Below are positions 12,439 through 24,954 of a stretch of 64,000 bases of DNA, one piece after another (positions within the stretch are counted from its first letter, which is position 1; every line of letters starts with the position of its first letter). Source of the DNA: Diospyros lotus (taxonomy: Eukaryota; Streptophyta; Magnoliopsida; Ericales; Ebenaceae). Where the stretch lies: positions 32,305,170 to 32,369,169 of the forward strand of contig NC_068344.1 of NCBI RefSeq assembly GCF_014633365.1. The letters are read 5' to 3'. The position numbers and the translations under genes were made by a program. Below the pieces are notes generated by a model. That model was not told where the DNA came from and did no database searches. It saw only the letters and a list, made by a program, of their open reading frames with translations.

Positions 12439-13589
12439 TGATATTTTACTCTTGTGTTTAGTTTTGATGATGAAAAATTTCAAATGTCTTTTTATTTTCT
12501 CTCAATCAAAGCATATGGTTTGGAAACTAAAATCAATTTCAAAGTGCTTTGTTAAAATGATCTATGATCTTTTATATTATTTGGAGATTGGCATAAACAA
12601 GTTTTAAGATCTAAAAAGAATCTCCTTGAAATCGTTGGTCAAAACAATTCTAAGGCAAAAGACCAACTAGAACATGTTTTTGAAAGTGTGTTCATTTTAG
12701 AAAACTATCTCTTGGTATTTTGATATCTAATATCTCTTGGAAATGAAATGGTTTTGATAAATGTCTATATGAATGGTTTTTGATAAATGATTATATGAAA
12801 ATCAATTTCTACTATGTGGATTATATGAATGAGAAAATGAATTTTTAGTATATAAGCTTTGAAGCAAGATATGAAAACTTATAGAAGAAATATTGAGTAT
12901 GGTTGAGAGTGAATTGAAAAACTTGCTTGTTGAGAGTGATTTGTTTCAAAATATACTTTTGATAATCTCAACTTGCTTTAAAGATAATCAAAATGAGTTT
13001 TTAAAGAATCGAATAAGGATGTATTGAAAATTCAAGTTTTTCTAAAGAATAGTCGACTATCAGGATCATTCTGTTGACTACACTACAAAAAAACTGGCAT
13101 TTAGCGGCGGTTTTCAAAACCGCCGCTGAACCAGCCGTCGTGGAGCATTTAGCGGCGGTTTTGACCAACCGCTGGAATAACCGCCGCTAAATCACTGATT
13201 TTGCGGCGGTTTTAAAACCGCCGCAAAATCAGTGATTTAGCGGCGGTTTTTTTAATTTTAGCCGCGGTTTTAAAAATCGCCGCTAAAATTAAAAAAAATT
13301 AAAATTTTTTATTTTAGCGGCGGTTTTTCAACCGCCGCAAAAATTAAAAAAATTAAAATTTAAAAAAAATAAAAAATTAAAAAAAAAATTAAAATTTAAA
13401 ATTTTAGCGGCGGTTTTAGAAACCGCCGCTAAAATTAAAAAAAATTAAAAATTTTTAATTTTAGCGGCGGTTTTTAAAACCGCCGCTAAAATTAAAATAA
13501 AATTAAAAATTTTACTCTCTCACCCGCCCGCGCCCACACGGTTGTCCACCCGCCCAACCACGTGGCCGCATATCCGCGCGCCACGTGGC

Positions 13590-13665
13590 GCCCCTTCCCC
13601 AGTTTCGAACCCACAACCTCCCATATGCCATTGCATGCTTGAAACCGCCTGATCTACCAACTTCC
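13590..13665 (-). other. tRNA-like segment inside CACTA element
   Basis: The minus strand reads GTTGGTAGATCAGGCGG, then about 35 nt later GTGGGTTCGAAACTGGG, resembling pol III A and B boxes at tRNA spacing. It is GC-rich compared with its surroundings and lies just inside the left subterminal array. It is not a tRNA gene as far as can be seen. Confidence 0.4.
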
Positions 13666-14636
13666 CTTGTTATATAATTACATATATAAATTATATACCA
13701 CTATTTTTCAGAATTATATTTTATATTTTTTAATATAGAAAGAAAAATATTAATTAATTTATCATTTTTTAAAAGAATAAAGGAATAAATTAAAAATAAA
13801 TTAATTGAATTAAATTAATTTATTAAAAATAAAAAAATTATATATATTTTAAAATTATTAAAATTTTGTTAAATTTATTTTTATTTTTATTTTTTTAAAT
13901 TAAATTTTTAACTAGTGGTGAACCCGCGTGATATGTGGGAGAGTTTAATTTAAAAATAAAAAAATAAATTTATTATTTTAAATAATTTTAACTAAATTGA
14001 TAATTATAATTTTTTTAATCTTTAATCATATCGAAAAAATTTAAGTTTACTTAATTATTCACTATTCAATATGCTAATGGAGAACACTTTTAATTCAATA
14101 TACTTATAAATTTTTTTTATTATATTATATTTATTTATAAATAAATATTATAAAATCTATAATATTTTCACTTAAAGACGTTCGTTATTTTCTATTTATT
14201 ATATTATAATTATAAATATAAATTAAAACTCTTAAATATGAGTAAGAATAAGTTTTTTCAATAATAACAAAATTTAAAAAAAATGAATTTTGATTTCTTC
14301 CATAGTCTTAAAAATGTGATACCTTAAATATTAATTAGTATTGAAAAACTCTAATACTTGACAACCCTACTAATTGACATTTGGCAAAATACTTTATTTC
14401 ACTATCATATTTTATTATTATATAAATATACATAAAATAAAGATATAAAAATAATATATTAAATAAATAGATACTTTTCTATGACTTAATTAATAGTTTA
14501 AGTTGTCTATTAATATTTCTCATAAAATTCATGCAAATTTAATAGAAAACAATTAGCATTGAAAAACTTGTATATTTAAAATTTATTATTAATTTTACAT
14601 AATTAGTATATATTATTTCGAAACAATTGAATGATT

Positions 14637-15780
14637 TAAATTATTAATGCAAATTACAAAATGTAAATTATTAATGCAATAAGTACTAAATGCAAATCAT
14701 TAATTTGGGAGAAAATTTTATTACTATTTATTATTTCAAAACAATTGAAAATTTTAAATTATTAATGCAAATTACAAAATACAAATTATTAATGCAATAA
14801 GTATTATTTGTAAATCATTAATGCAAGTTTTGGGGGGAAATTTCTTTTTTGAAAACTATCCTTCTTTTATATATATAAAGATGTAAATTACAAAATGTAA
14901 ATTATTAATGCAATAAGTATTAAATGTAAATCATTAATGCAAATTTTGGGGGGAAATTTCTTTTTTGAAGACTATCCTACTTTTATATATATAAAGATGC
15001 AAATTACAAAATGTAAATTATCAATGCAATAAGTACTAAATGCAAATCATTAATTTGGGAGAAAATTTTATTACTATTTATTATTTCAAAACAATTGAAA
15101 ATTTTAAATTATTAATGCAAATTACAAAATACAAATTATTAATGCAATAAGTATTATTTGTAAATCATTAATGCAAGTTTTGGGGGGAAATTTCTTTTTT
15201 GAAAACTATCCTTCTTTTATATATATAAAGATGTAAATTACAAAATGTAAATTATTAATGCAATAAGTATTAAATGTAAATCATTAATGCAAATTTTGGG
15301 GGGAAATTTCTTTTTTGAAGACTATCCTACTTTTATATATATAAAGATGCAAATTACAAAATGTAAATTATCAATGCAATAAGTACTAAATGCAAATCAT
15401 TAATTTGGGAGAAAATTTTATTACTATTTATTATTTCAAAACAATTGAAAATTTTAAATTATTAATGCAAATTACAAAATACAAATTATTAATGCAATAA
15501 GTATTATTTGTAAATCATTAATGCAAGTTTTGGGGGGAAATTTGTTTTTCGAAAACTATCATTCTTTTATATATATAAAGATGGAAATTACAAAATGTAA
15601 ATTATTAATGCAATAAGTATTAAATGTAAATCATTAATGCAAATTTTGGGGAAAAATTTTATTACTACTTATTATTTCAAAGCAATTGAAAATTTTAAAT
15701 TATTAATGCAAATTATAAAATATAAATTATTAATACAATAAGTATTAATTGTAAATTATTAATGCAAGTTTTGGGGGGAA
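14637..15780. repeat. 350-bp tandem repeat, about three copies
   Basis: The phrase ATAAAGATGCAAATTACA starts at 14992 and 15342, exactly 350 bp apart. Matching partial copies extend left to about 14640 and right to about 15780. Copies are nearly identical. Each unit holds shorter sub-repeats around TTATTAATGCAATAAGTA and TTTTGGGGGGAAATTTC. Very high similarity suggests recent amplification. Confidence 0.85.
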
Positions 15781-15812
15781 ATTTCTTTTTTGAAAACTAA
15801 ATTAAATATTTT

Positions 15813-16300
15813 AATGAATTTTGCGACGGTTTTGAAAAATCGCCGCAAATATTAATTTAATTTTAATTATAAATTATTTAATTATTTTTAAATTTAGCGG
15901 CGGTTTTTCAGAAACCGCCGCTAAATTAATTTTTTTAATGAATTTTGCGGCGGTTTTGAAAATCGCCGCAAATATTAATTTAATTTTAATTTTAAATTAT
16001 TTAATAATTTTTGAATTTAGCGGCGGTTTTTCAGAAACCGCCGCAAAATTAATTTTTTTTAATGAATTTTGCGGCGGTTTTGAAAACCGCCGCAAATATT
16101 AATTTAATTTTAATTTTAAATTATTTAATAATTTTTGAATTTAGCGGCGGTTTTTCAGAAACCGCCGCTAAATTTAATTTTTTAATGAATTTTGCGGCGG
16201 TTTTCAAAACCGCCGCAAATATTAATTTAATTTTAATTTTAAATTATTTAATAATTTTTGAATTTAGCGGCGGTTTTTCAGAAACCGTCGCTAAATTAAA
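15813..16300. repeat. About 124-bp tandem repeat with GCGGCGG hairpins
   Basis: The phrase AATGAATTTTGCG recurs at about 15813, 15937, 16061 and 16184. Each unit holds two inverted pairs (GCGGCGGTTTTGAAAACCGC-like and GCGGCGGTTTTTCAGAAACC-like). This is the 3' subterminal array. A predicted peptide at 16062-16313 is an artefact of the repeat. Confidence 0.85.
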
Positions 16301-16505
16301 TTTTATTTTTTAATTATTTAATTATTTTCTAAATTTAGCGGCGGTTTTTTGAAAACCGCTGCAAAATGTAAAAAAAAACCGCCGCTAAAATAGTATTTTG
16401 CGGCGGTTTGCAAACCGCCGCAAAATTTCATTTTTTGCGGCGGTTTTAGAAACCGCCGCTAAAAAATCGCCGCTAAAAATCAAATTTTTTGTAGTGCTAT
16501 GCTTC

Positions 16506-16800
16506 AAAATAGTCGACTATTTTTGATGTTCTGTCGACTATTTAAGCATCTGTCGACTATTTTAGCATCTGTCGACTATCGAGTAAAAATAGTCGACTAT
16601 GCCTTTTGATCTGTCGACTATTTTTGTTCATAAGTTTCAAAAATTTCTTCATATCTCAGCATCTGTCGACTATTGGAATGTGTCTGTCGACTATTGAAAT
16701 TTTGTGTTATAAAATAGTCGACTATTCGTTTTGTCTATCGACTATTTCTTGCTTTAGTTGTAAAAATAGTCAACTATATATTTCTTCTGTCGACTATTTC
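16506..16800. repeat. AGTCGACTAT palindrome cluster in LTR
   Basis: About a dozen copies of AGTCGACTATT or CTGTCGACTATT at irregular spacing, with two more before the nested CACTA at 13050-13080. The palindromic core is AGTCGACT. The cluster precedes the LTR's TATA-like box, so it sits in the presumed U3 promoter region. Confidence 0.75.
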
Positions 16801-17515
16801 TTTTTGCAGAAAGCTCCAACAGCTATTTTTTCAAATCCCAACGGCTCCAAACGGCTATATTTCTCTTCAACTTCGTGGGACACTTATATATACATGTCAT
16901 AGATGATCAAGAGGAGGCAAATGGACGGGAACGAATTGAATTGAGCTTACATTTTACACTCGTTTCTATTTACATTCACTGTGCTTCAATTTTCTCTCTT
17001 CAAGGCTGTGATCTTAATTTGTTTACATTCATTTAAGCCTTGTATCATTTTTGAGAGACATTGTAACTAAGAGATTCATCTCTTAGATTCTCCCCAATTA
17101 TATATTTCTTGTTTTCCTAGCTTGTATAGCTAGAGGGCCCATTTGAGTGGGAGGTTTTGTAATTCCTAGTCTCGGACTAGAGGATCTACTTGGTTTAAGT
17201 AGGGGGTTTTAGTGGATGGTTTGAAAAATCCTTAGTGAGGAGCTAAGGTAGTGGATTAGGCTTGGGTTAAGCCGAACCACTATAAATCTTGGTGTTCTTG
17301 TGTGCTTGTGTTCTTTAAATCATCTTTATCTTTCCAAGCATTCATTAATTCCTCACTTGATTCACATTTGTCATTTTATATGCTTCACGTTTTAAATCAT
17401 TAAAACTTCAACCTGTATTAAAAAGTTTTTCAAGTTCTATCAATTAAGTTTTTAAAATAACCAATTCACCCCCCCTCTTGGTGTGTGCCATAGCATCTCC
17501 CGCTCTAACAATTAT

Positions 17516-18118
17516 GTGTATCCTATAGGGTGTAGTTCATTTATAGGAGAGATTTTGTCAAATTTTTTCTAAAAATTATATTAAATAAAAAAAATTTAAT
17601 TAAATATTTTTTAGATATTTAATTAAATTTGTTGGAACTTAACCTTAGATTCCCGTTCGGTGACTTCCTCGATGGAGCGAGGAGATCACTGAATTGTCCA
17701 GTTGGACAGTCTGGAAATTTGGTGTCGTGTTGTGTGCCCAACGAATACGCATTAATTTACTCATGCATGGTACGAAAATTCAGTAGCATTTCTTGTTGTT
17801 CTCCGGTTGCATATAAGAATATGTTTTGATTCATGCAATTGACTCAAATTGAGTTTAACTTGTATGAATCAACACATAATCTTTATCGTGCATCTGGAGA
17901 ACTGTGCTGAGATGTTGCCGAAATTTTGTATCGTGAGTAAATGCGTCCGCTAGTGGTCATATCACGATTCATTTCCGGATGGGATAGGTCCTAACCTTCA
18001 AATTTTAAGGAGGAGTTATAAGGAGTAGTTAAGTGGAATAATATTAAAACAACTCAAATAAAAAAATATTATAATTATAATTTAGTAATTTTTTATTATT
18101 TAATGGTACAGGAAAAAA
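17516..18118 (+). promoter_or_regulatory. Probable 5' leader/intron of CACTA transposase
   Basis: A more balanced-composition stretch at 17630-18010 contains GGGATAGGTCCTAACCTTC (17979-17997). This kind of sequence often precedes transposase coding sequence in plant En/Spm elements. A splice-acceptor-like ATGGTACAG at 18103-18111 lies 8 bp before the transposase ATG. Only a short ORF (17629-17829) is present, and I do not consider it a gene. Confidence 0.4.
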
Positions 18119-21100
18119 ATGAGATCAGATCGTCAGTGGATGTATATCAGGCGTAAAGAGGATGGTTATGTTTCTACGGAATTTATCAAGGGTGTTGAGA
18201 AGTTTGTTAATTTTGCTAAGAGTCAACTAGAGTGGATGGATGGGAATAAGATTAAATGTCCTTGTAATCAACCAAAGTGTAGGAACACGGCTTTTCGTGA
18301 CCAGGATACCGTGACAAGTCACTTGCTCACCAAAGGTTTCGTACCGGGGTATTATGAATGGACACTTCATGGGGAAGTTATTGTTACGGTAGATTCGATC
18401 GATATGTCTTACTCAGCATCAACACTTGAAGCAGAGTCAAGCAACTTATTTGAGACTATGGTAATGGATGTTGTCGGGCCTGATTTCAATCCGAATATGG
18501 AGGAGGAACCTCCAAATCCGGAAGCTCAAGCATTCTATGACATGCTTAGTGCTGCAAAAAAAGAGTTATATCCTGGTTGTCAAAAGCATACGCAGTTGTC
18601 GCTTATTTCTAGATTGCTTAGCTTTAAGTCAGAACACCATCTATCTGAGAGGGGATTTAATCAACTTTGTGAATTACTTAAGGAGGTTCTTCCTGAACCT
18701 AATACGGTGATTGATAATTTTTACAGTACTAAAAAACTGGTTCGAGGGTTGGGCCTTCCTGTTGAGAAAATTGATTGTTGTAGAAATAACTGTATGATTT
18801 TTTGGGGTGATGACAGTGATTTAACAGTCTGTAAGTTTTGTCATGAGAATCGGTACAAGCAAGTTGATCAAGCTGACAGTAGCAAACGACAAAAAACTTG
18901 TATTCCTTATAAGAAGATGCATTATTTTCCTTTAACTCCTCAGCTTTTGAGATTGTATGCATCCAATTCAACAGCAGCAGAAATGAGGTGGCACGCAGAT
19001 CATGTGGTCGAAGATGGCGTCATGCGTCATCCGTCGGATTCCCCTGCGTGGATTCATTTTAACCAGACTCATAAGGAATTTGCTGCCGAGAAAAGGAATG
19101 TCAAACTTGGTCTTTGTACTGATGGGTTTCAGCGGTTTGGTCAATCTGGGAAGCAATATTCTTGTTGGCCTGTCATTGTTACGGTGTATAATTTACCACC
19201 CTGGATGTGTATGAAGGATACAACAATGTTCTTAATAGTGCTAGTGCCAGGACCAGAGAATCCTAAGGCAAAACTTGATGTTTTCTTACAACCCCTTATT
19301 GCAGAGTTGAAACATTTGTGGGATGTTGGTGTGCATGCATATGATATCTCATTGAAACAAAATTTCCAACTGAGAGCGGCTTTGATGTGGACCATTAGTG
19401 ATTTTCCTGCATATTCAATGCTCTCGGGGTATAGCACGGCAGGAAAGCTGGCATGTCCTTATTGCACGATTCACTCGGACGCATTTTACCTGTCAAAGAG
19501 TCGAAAGATTTCATGGTTTGATAACCATCGAAAATTCTTGCACCGAGATCATCCGTATCGACGGAATAGGTATGGATTTCGCAAAAATACTTTGGTAAAA
19601 AAAACACCACCTCCTGTACTGTCTAGACCTGAGATACTTGCTTCCTTGGACAAGTTGGGTTTAGTGAAGGCGACACAACCCAATGCTGCACAGACTAATG
19701 CGGATAACAGTCATGGTAGTGGTTGGAAGAGTAAGAGCATTTTTTGGGATTTGCCTTGTAACATCCCGATCGAGCGATAGGAAGGACCGGAACAACTTAC
19801 CCTGATGGGCCTACACGAACTTCCCAGGGGTCATTGGATTGCCCCAGGTCAAGCACGCTTAACTTGGGAGTTTTTTGCCAACATTCAGCCCAAAAGGTAT
19901 CCAGCTGGTGTTGTTTCCTTTCTTACACTATCCTCGATATATTCTAACTTCTCTGGGCTCCCGGGGTATTACATGCCTTATTGGAAAACTCTACTTATTC
20001 GACACAATTTGGATGTTATGCATATAGAGAAAAACGTGTTCGAAAATGTGTTCAATACAGTGATGAATGTACCGGGCAAAACTAAGGACACAGTGAAGTC
20101 GAGAGAAGAGTTGAATCAATATTGTCGCCGCATTACTCAATCAACTTTTACTCTGAACAAGAAAGAAAAAGCTGTCATGTGTGCGTGGGTAAAAAATTTA
20201 AAATTTCCTGATGGGTATGTGTCGAACATGGCTAGATGTGTTGACACAAAGAAGCTTAAGTTGTTTGGGATGAAAAGTCACGATTGTCATGTGTTCATGC
20301 AAAGGTTGGTGCCCATTGCATTTCGAGAATTACTACCACAAAAAGTATGGGAGACATTGACTGAGTTGAGTCTTTTCTTCAAAGATTTGACATCGACCAC
20401 TATTAAAAGTGAGCATATGATGAAATTAGAGAACGACATCCCCATCACTTTGTGTAAGTTAGAGCTCATATTCCCTCCAAGTTTCTTTGACTCTATGGAG
20501 CATCTTCCAGTCCATTTGGCTTATGAAGCAAGGATAGCAAGTCCAGTTCAATATCGATGGATGTATCCGTTTGAAAGGTACTATTTATTAGATTGATAAT
20601 TTTTTTTTCCTATTTTATAAGAAACATATTTATTTTGTAGTTCACTTATCTAATTACTATATACATTTTATATAGATACCTTGGAAAGTTAAAGAAAACA
20701 GTTAGAAATAAAGCTCGAGTGGAAGGCTCTATTTTTAATTCATACGTTGTGGAAGAAGCGTCATTGTTGTGTTCTCATTACTTTGAGGACCATGTTGTTA
20801 CAAGGCATACACGAGTGCCGCGCAACGATGCTGGTGTTGTAAATGAAGGGGATGACCAGGAGGGGAAGTTATCAATTTTCAAGCATTCTTGTCGACCATT
20901 TGGATGTAAAAAGTCACGAATGTTATTCGGTGAAGAATATGATGTTGCACATAGATATATTTTGATGAATTGTCCAGAAGTTGAACCGTATCTGCAGTAA
21001 GATTTTGCTAATTAATTGTTGTTAATTTCTAAATTATATTTAAATTGAATAGTCTAATGTAGTTATTTTCATTTTTCTTTTTAATTTTTCAAGAATTTAT

Positions 21101-22135
21101 GATGCTGAGCTAAGGCAACGTAATCTCGGCATTGGCGACCACATCATTGAACAATTAACAAATAAGGAATTCCCTTCTTGGTTCCATAATTATGTGAGTT
21201 GATTAATTAAAATATTAATTTCACTCAATTTCTTATATAATTATTTCTTATATATCTGTCTTATTTAATAGGTTCGCGATCCTACGAACAATGTGACAAA
21301 TTCATACATAAGGGATCTCGCAAAAGGACCTTTTAACATTGTTACAACATACCCTGGCTGCTTTGTTAATGGATTTAAATTTCACACGATTAGCCATGGT
21401 TCGAATAAAGGCACTATGAATAGTGGCATGTGCGTTAAAGGATCCAACTACGATGATCCCGAGAAGGACTATTATGGTCGGATAACAGAGATTATCGAGC
21501 TTGAGTATCCTTCAGTATCGTCATTCAAGAAAGTTGTATTGTTCAAGGGTGATTGGTTTATTCCAACTTTGAACGAGGGGGTGAAGATTCATCATGCATA
21601 TAAGATCGTCGAGGTCAATGAAAAGAAGAAATGGAATACAAACGAGCAATTTGTATTAGCTTCTCAAGCGATTCAAGTATATTTTTGCGAATATCCAAGC
21701 TTGAGACGTAACAAAAGCGATTGGTTGGTTGTAACAAAAGTCAAACCAAGGTTCATAGTAGAGGTTCCACAATCTTTTAATAATCAAGAGGTGACCCTTC
21801 CACGTGAAGCGTTGCCTTACCAAGAGGATGACGTGGAACTACACGATATCGCAGTTGATGATGCCCAAATCCTTGAGACAGTGAATGATGGTGACCACGC
21901 TGATTTAAATGATGAGCCAGTTATGGAATCAGAATTTGATGAAGCTCCAGAGTTGAATGATGAGCAAATTTTAAGATCTGATTTTGAAGATAAGTCTGAA
22001 TCGTATGATGAGCAAGTCTTGCGATCAGACTCTGAATATGACTCTGAATCAGATGATGAACAAGTTCTTCAATTAGATTCTGATGACGACTTAGAATCTA
22101 ATGACACAGATGTAGACTTATATGATAGTGATTAG
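18119..22135 (+). pseudogene. CACTA TnpD-type (Tnp2) transposase, broken
   Basis: The catalytic protein of the large CACTA element, which binds and cuts the element ends. Visible exons: 18119-19756, 19979-20577, 20676-20996, 21094-21193 and 21272-22135, with GT-AG introns of 78-98 bp. Domain order: N-terminal transposase-associated domain (MRSDRQWMYIRR start, CPCNQPKC zinc motif); Transposase_21 core with LCTDGF and ISDFPAYSMLSG acidic motifs and ACPYC; the HNLDVMHIEKNV block; DUF4218; then DUF4216 (YYGRITEIIELEY) and an acidic D/E-rich tail with repeated DDEQVLRSD-like units. The third exon boundary was set by keeping the DUF4218-DUF4216 linker in frame. A Cassandra solo LTR at 19757-19973, with TGCCT duplications, splits the WDLP-YWKTLL motif and introduces a stop, so the protein is interrupted after about 546 native residues. 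Apart from that the frame is remarkably intact. Confidence 0.88.
19757..19973 (-). mobile_element. Cassandra TRIM solo LTR with 5S-like core
   Basis: On + it begins TGTAACATCCCGATCG and ends CCCGGGGTATTACA, flanked by TGCCT (19752-19756 and 19974-19978). On the minus strand 19876-19804 resembles plant 5S rRNA, with AAGTTAAGCGTGCTTGACC at its core, the diagnostic feature of Cassandra LTRs. Related copies are at 42207-42893 and 63473-63930. It lies in the transposase exon in antisense orientation. Confidence 0.9.
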
Positions 22136-23144
22136 AGGTGAATTTTATGATTTAAATACTTATGTTTAATTATTAATGATATTGATTTTGTTAATTGATT
22201 TATTTCATTATAGGTACTAGTTCACCTCCCGTGCGATGCACGAAAGTTCATATATATTGAATTTGTTTAAAATTAGTAACCTCACAATCATAAATTCTAT
22301 CTACAGTCTACAAATTTCAAGAACTACACATTTTTCACAAACTAATAACTAATTTAACATATGATAAATATAAATAGTTTATACAAAATAATAAATAATA
22401 TGACAACATATAATAAATTAGTAACATAAATAATTAAAATATAAAATATAATAAAATTTTCAAAAAAAACATGACAACATATGATAAATATAAATAGCCT
22501 ATACAAATATTAATTTTGTCAAAATAACTTAAATAATTTATTTAAAATAATTCAATTTTACCTAAATAACTAATTTAACATAACCTACCAACTAATTATT
22601 TTTCAAAACTAAGTAATAACTTAAACATATATAAGATTTGTATTTTTTTTGCATGGTTCTGAAATTAATTAAGGGTTTTAGAGTTTTGAATAATGGCTTT
22701 ATTGAGAGAGAATGAGAGGTAAATTATAGGAAATAAAATAAAAAATTAAATTTATTTTTTTAAAAAAATTACTTGGTAGTCGGTATTTGACGGTATTACC
22801 TGATATCTTAAGATTTTTGTCGATTTAAAAAAATCTCATTTTTTTGTAATTTATTTTAATTAAAATTTTATGTTATTATTTAAAAATTAATAATATTGAT
22901 TAGATCTTACTTCTTTATATACTAACATGTTTATACATTCTCCAAATACTATTTAATTATGAAAAAACCATCTACAGGTTTCAAGAACTACACGTTTTCC
23001 ACAAACTTATATTTAATTAATGATTTATAAAAATTTTATTTTGGGTAAGAAAGAAAGAAATAAAATATAATAAAATATCGAAATAGAAAGTGGAAATGGG
23101 CGGGAAAAAATTTTGACGGCATTTTCGTTATAATATATATATAG
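22136..23144. other. AT-rich spacer between CACTA genes
   Basis: No credible ORF. A short GC-rich phrase TCACCTCCCGTGCGATGCAC lies at 22222-22241. The 3' part (about 23040-23140) probably holds the promoter or leader of the downstream gene, including (TA)n at 23132-23142. Confidence 0.5.
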
Positions 23145-24747
23145 ATGACAGGTGTTAGAGGACGATATCGTGCAGGACGCAGTGGTTCTAGACCTAACTC
23201 GTCTGGGTCTACTGCTTCTTCCACCTCATCTACTGCAGCACCACATATTTCGGAAGATATTTCACCAGCCTCCCTCCCATCAGCATCTCCTGTTGCTACT
23301 CCTGCAGTTACTTCTTCACCGACCCTTCCTGCAGAGTCACCAGTACATCCATCATCTCACTCGACTGCCAGTCATTTTACATCCGACCCATTACATGTTA
23401 TAGAGCAAGATGGCGATGGGTAACTTTAATTTTTTTTAATTTTTTTTTACATTATGACATGTATTAATTTTTATACTAATTATTATTATTTGTATACAGG
23501 AGCATCTTTTGTCGTACAATAAATATCTCCCATATTATATCGACAATCTTCAAGAAACGTCTTCATAAGGAAGGTCATGTTTGGAAAGAAGTGCCTTCGG
23601 AGATAAAGGGCATGTATTGAGATGAATTTGTGGTATTAAATTCAAATTAATAATATATATATTTCAACTATTAATGTAGAAATGTTTAAATTATTTAATC
23701 TTTTTTTTTTTGTTTTACAGAAAATTTTTCAGTGGGATCCTGCAATTGATGCATTAGTGAGAAGAGAGTGGGCACAAAAAGCAGCGAAACGATATATCGA
23801 CAACATTCGTAAGTGGCATGCCAATGAAAAACCGATCTTTGTGCCAGATGATGTTTGGGATAGCTGGATGCAGAAATGGGAACAAGATGAAGCTTTCAAG
23901 AAACGGTCTGCACAAGCATCGCTGAACCGTTTGAGTGAGACAGGTGGCCTTGGGGCTGGTCCTTCCCGTCATACTGGGGGTTCTATATCTTCAGCAGAGC
24001 ATAAAAGACGAATGGTGAGAAATTTAATTTATTTAATTTGTTAATATTTAAATTTTTTTTTATTAACATGGTTAATTTTATATCATTTTTTTTTTTAGAC
24101 ACATGAGTTTGGGAGGGAGCCTCACTGATTGAATTGTTTGAACGAACTCATTCTAAAAAATCTGAGGAAGGACAGATGGTGTATGTCGATAGACGTTCTT
24201 CGAGTGTCGCTGTAAGTATTTTTTAATTGTAAGTAATATCATTTTTATAATTAACATAAGTTTTAATATTCATAATTGATTTATTTTATTTTTTTCATTA
24301 AACTGTTGTAGGAAATGTATGGACAGTTGCTAGAGCAAGCAACTCAACCAAATGAAGGGTCTGAGGAGCCTCAGCAGCCAGATTGCGATCAGATATTCAT
24401 CCAGGCTGCTGGGGGGAAAAATAAGAAGAAGAGGATTTACGGCACGGGATCTTTATCCCAATCAAAATTTTCTGACGTTGGCAGCTCATCCTCTGTCTCA
24501 TCTGGTCTTAATGAAAACCCAGTTATACAAGAAATGACAGGCAGAGCGGATAAATTCGCAGGCGGAGCAGATTAATTCGCAGGCTCATGAGCTGAGCGAT
24601 GTTCGACGACAGATGTTTGAGATGCGATTTTTGATTGAACAACTTACTGCATCTACTCGTGGTATTGTTCCTTCTTCTTCTTCTTCTCAGCCACAATCGA
24701 CTCATCAACCTGACTCACCTAATGTTGATGATGATTTAGATGATTAG
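23145..24747 (+). pseudogene. CACTA TnpA-type gene (Transposase_24), broken
   Basis: The second gene of the large CACTA. Plausible exons: 23145-23419, 23500-23629, 23721-24014, 24099-24211 and 24312-24747. The product begins with a basic, Ser/Thr/Pro-rich segment, followed by HVWKEVPSEIKGMY and FQWDPAIDALVRREWAQKAA, which match the plant Ptta/En/Spm transposase family (PF03004). The C-terminal part has repeated glutamine-rich AERINSQAEQINSQAHE, a likely coiled coil, then an acidic end. Proteins of this kind bind subterminal repeats; the target here would be the GCGACGGA arrays. Defects: a TGA in exon 2 where TGG is expected (GMY-stop-DEF), a frameshift early in exon 4 and another near 24540. 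Exon limits are inferred from frame and splice consensus. Confidence 0.78.
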
Positions 24748-24954
24748 TTTTTGCAGTTATTTTTATGTAACGATTGGTATGTAACAGACAATTATATTAG
24801 CATGTAATAGACAATTATTAGTATCTTGTTTGAATATTAATTTTTATATTATAAATATAAATTTTGGAATTTTTATATAATTTGTTTAATAAATAATTAT
24901 AAATAAATTTTAAAATTAAATAATTAAATTAAATTAAAATTAAAAAATGTATAA

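Larger units (their letters stand above)
13081..16496. mobile_element. Non-autonomous CACTA with GCGGCGG arrays
   Basis: Termini CACTACAAAAAAACTGG (13081) and AATTTTTTGTAGTG (ending 16496), flanked by CTA (13078-13080 and 16497-16499). Subterminal arrays of TTTAGCGGCGGTTTT and complement lie at both ends (13100-13510 and 15820-16490). The middle has a tRNA-like stretch, AT-rich DNA and a 350-bp tandem repeat. There are no transposase genes. It is inserted in the SIRE-like LTR and is the innermost element of the nest. Confidence 0.9.
12439..17510 (+). mobile_element. SIRE/Maximus-like Copia solo LTR
   Basis: Begins TGATATTTTACTC and ends CGCTCTAACA, flanked by ATTAT (12434-12438 and 17511-17515). 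Removing the nested CACTA leaves about 1.65 kb. It has the TTTTGATGATGA start and the late CACCCCCCCTCTTGGTGTG motif typical of SIRE-type LTRs. A TATA-like TTATATATACATG lies at 16884-16896, just after a cluster of AGTCGACTAT motifs. No internal region or second LTR is present, so it is a solo LTR left by recombination. Confidence 0.82.

Noticed and set aside
16062..16313. 83-residue ORF with repeated NFAAV segments
   Set aside because: Direct translation of the 124-bp subterminal tandem repeat.
13081..16496. CRISPR-like array of regularly spaced repeats
   Set aside because: Repeats are inverted subterminal motifs of a CACTA element with AT-rich spacers in plant DNA; no cas genes.
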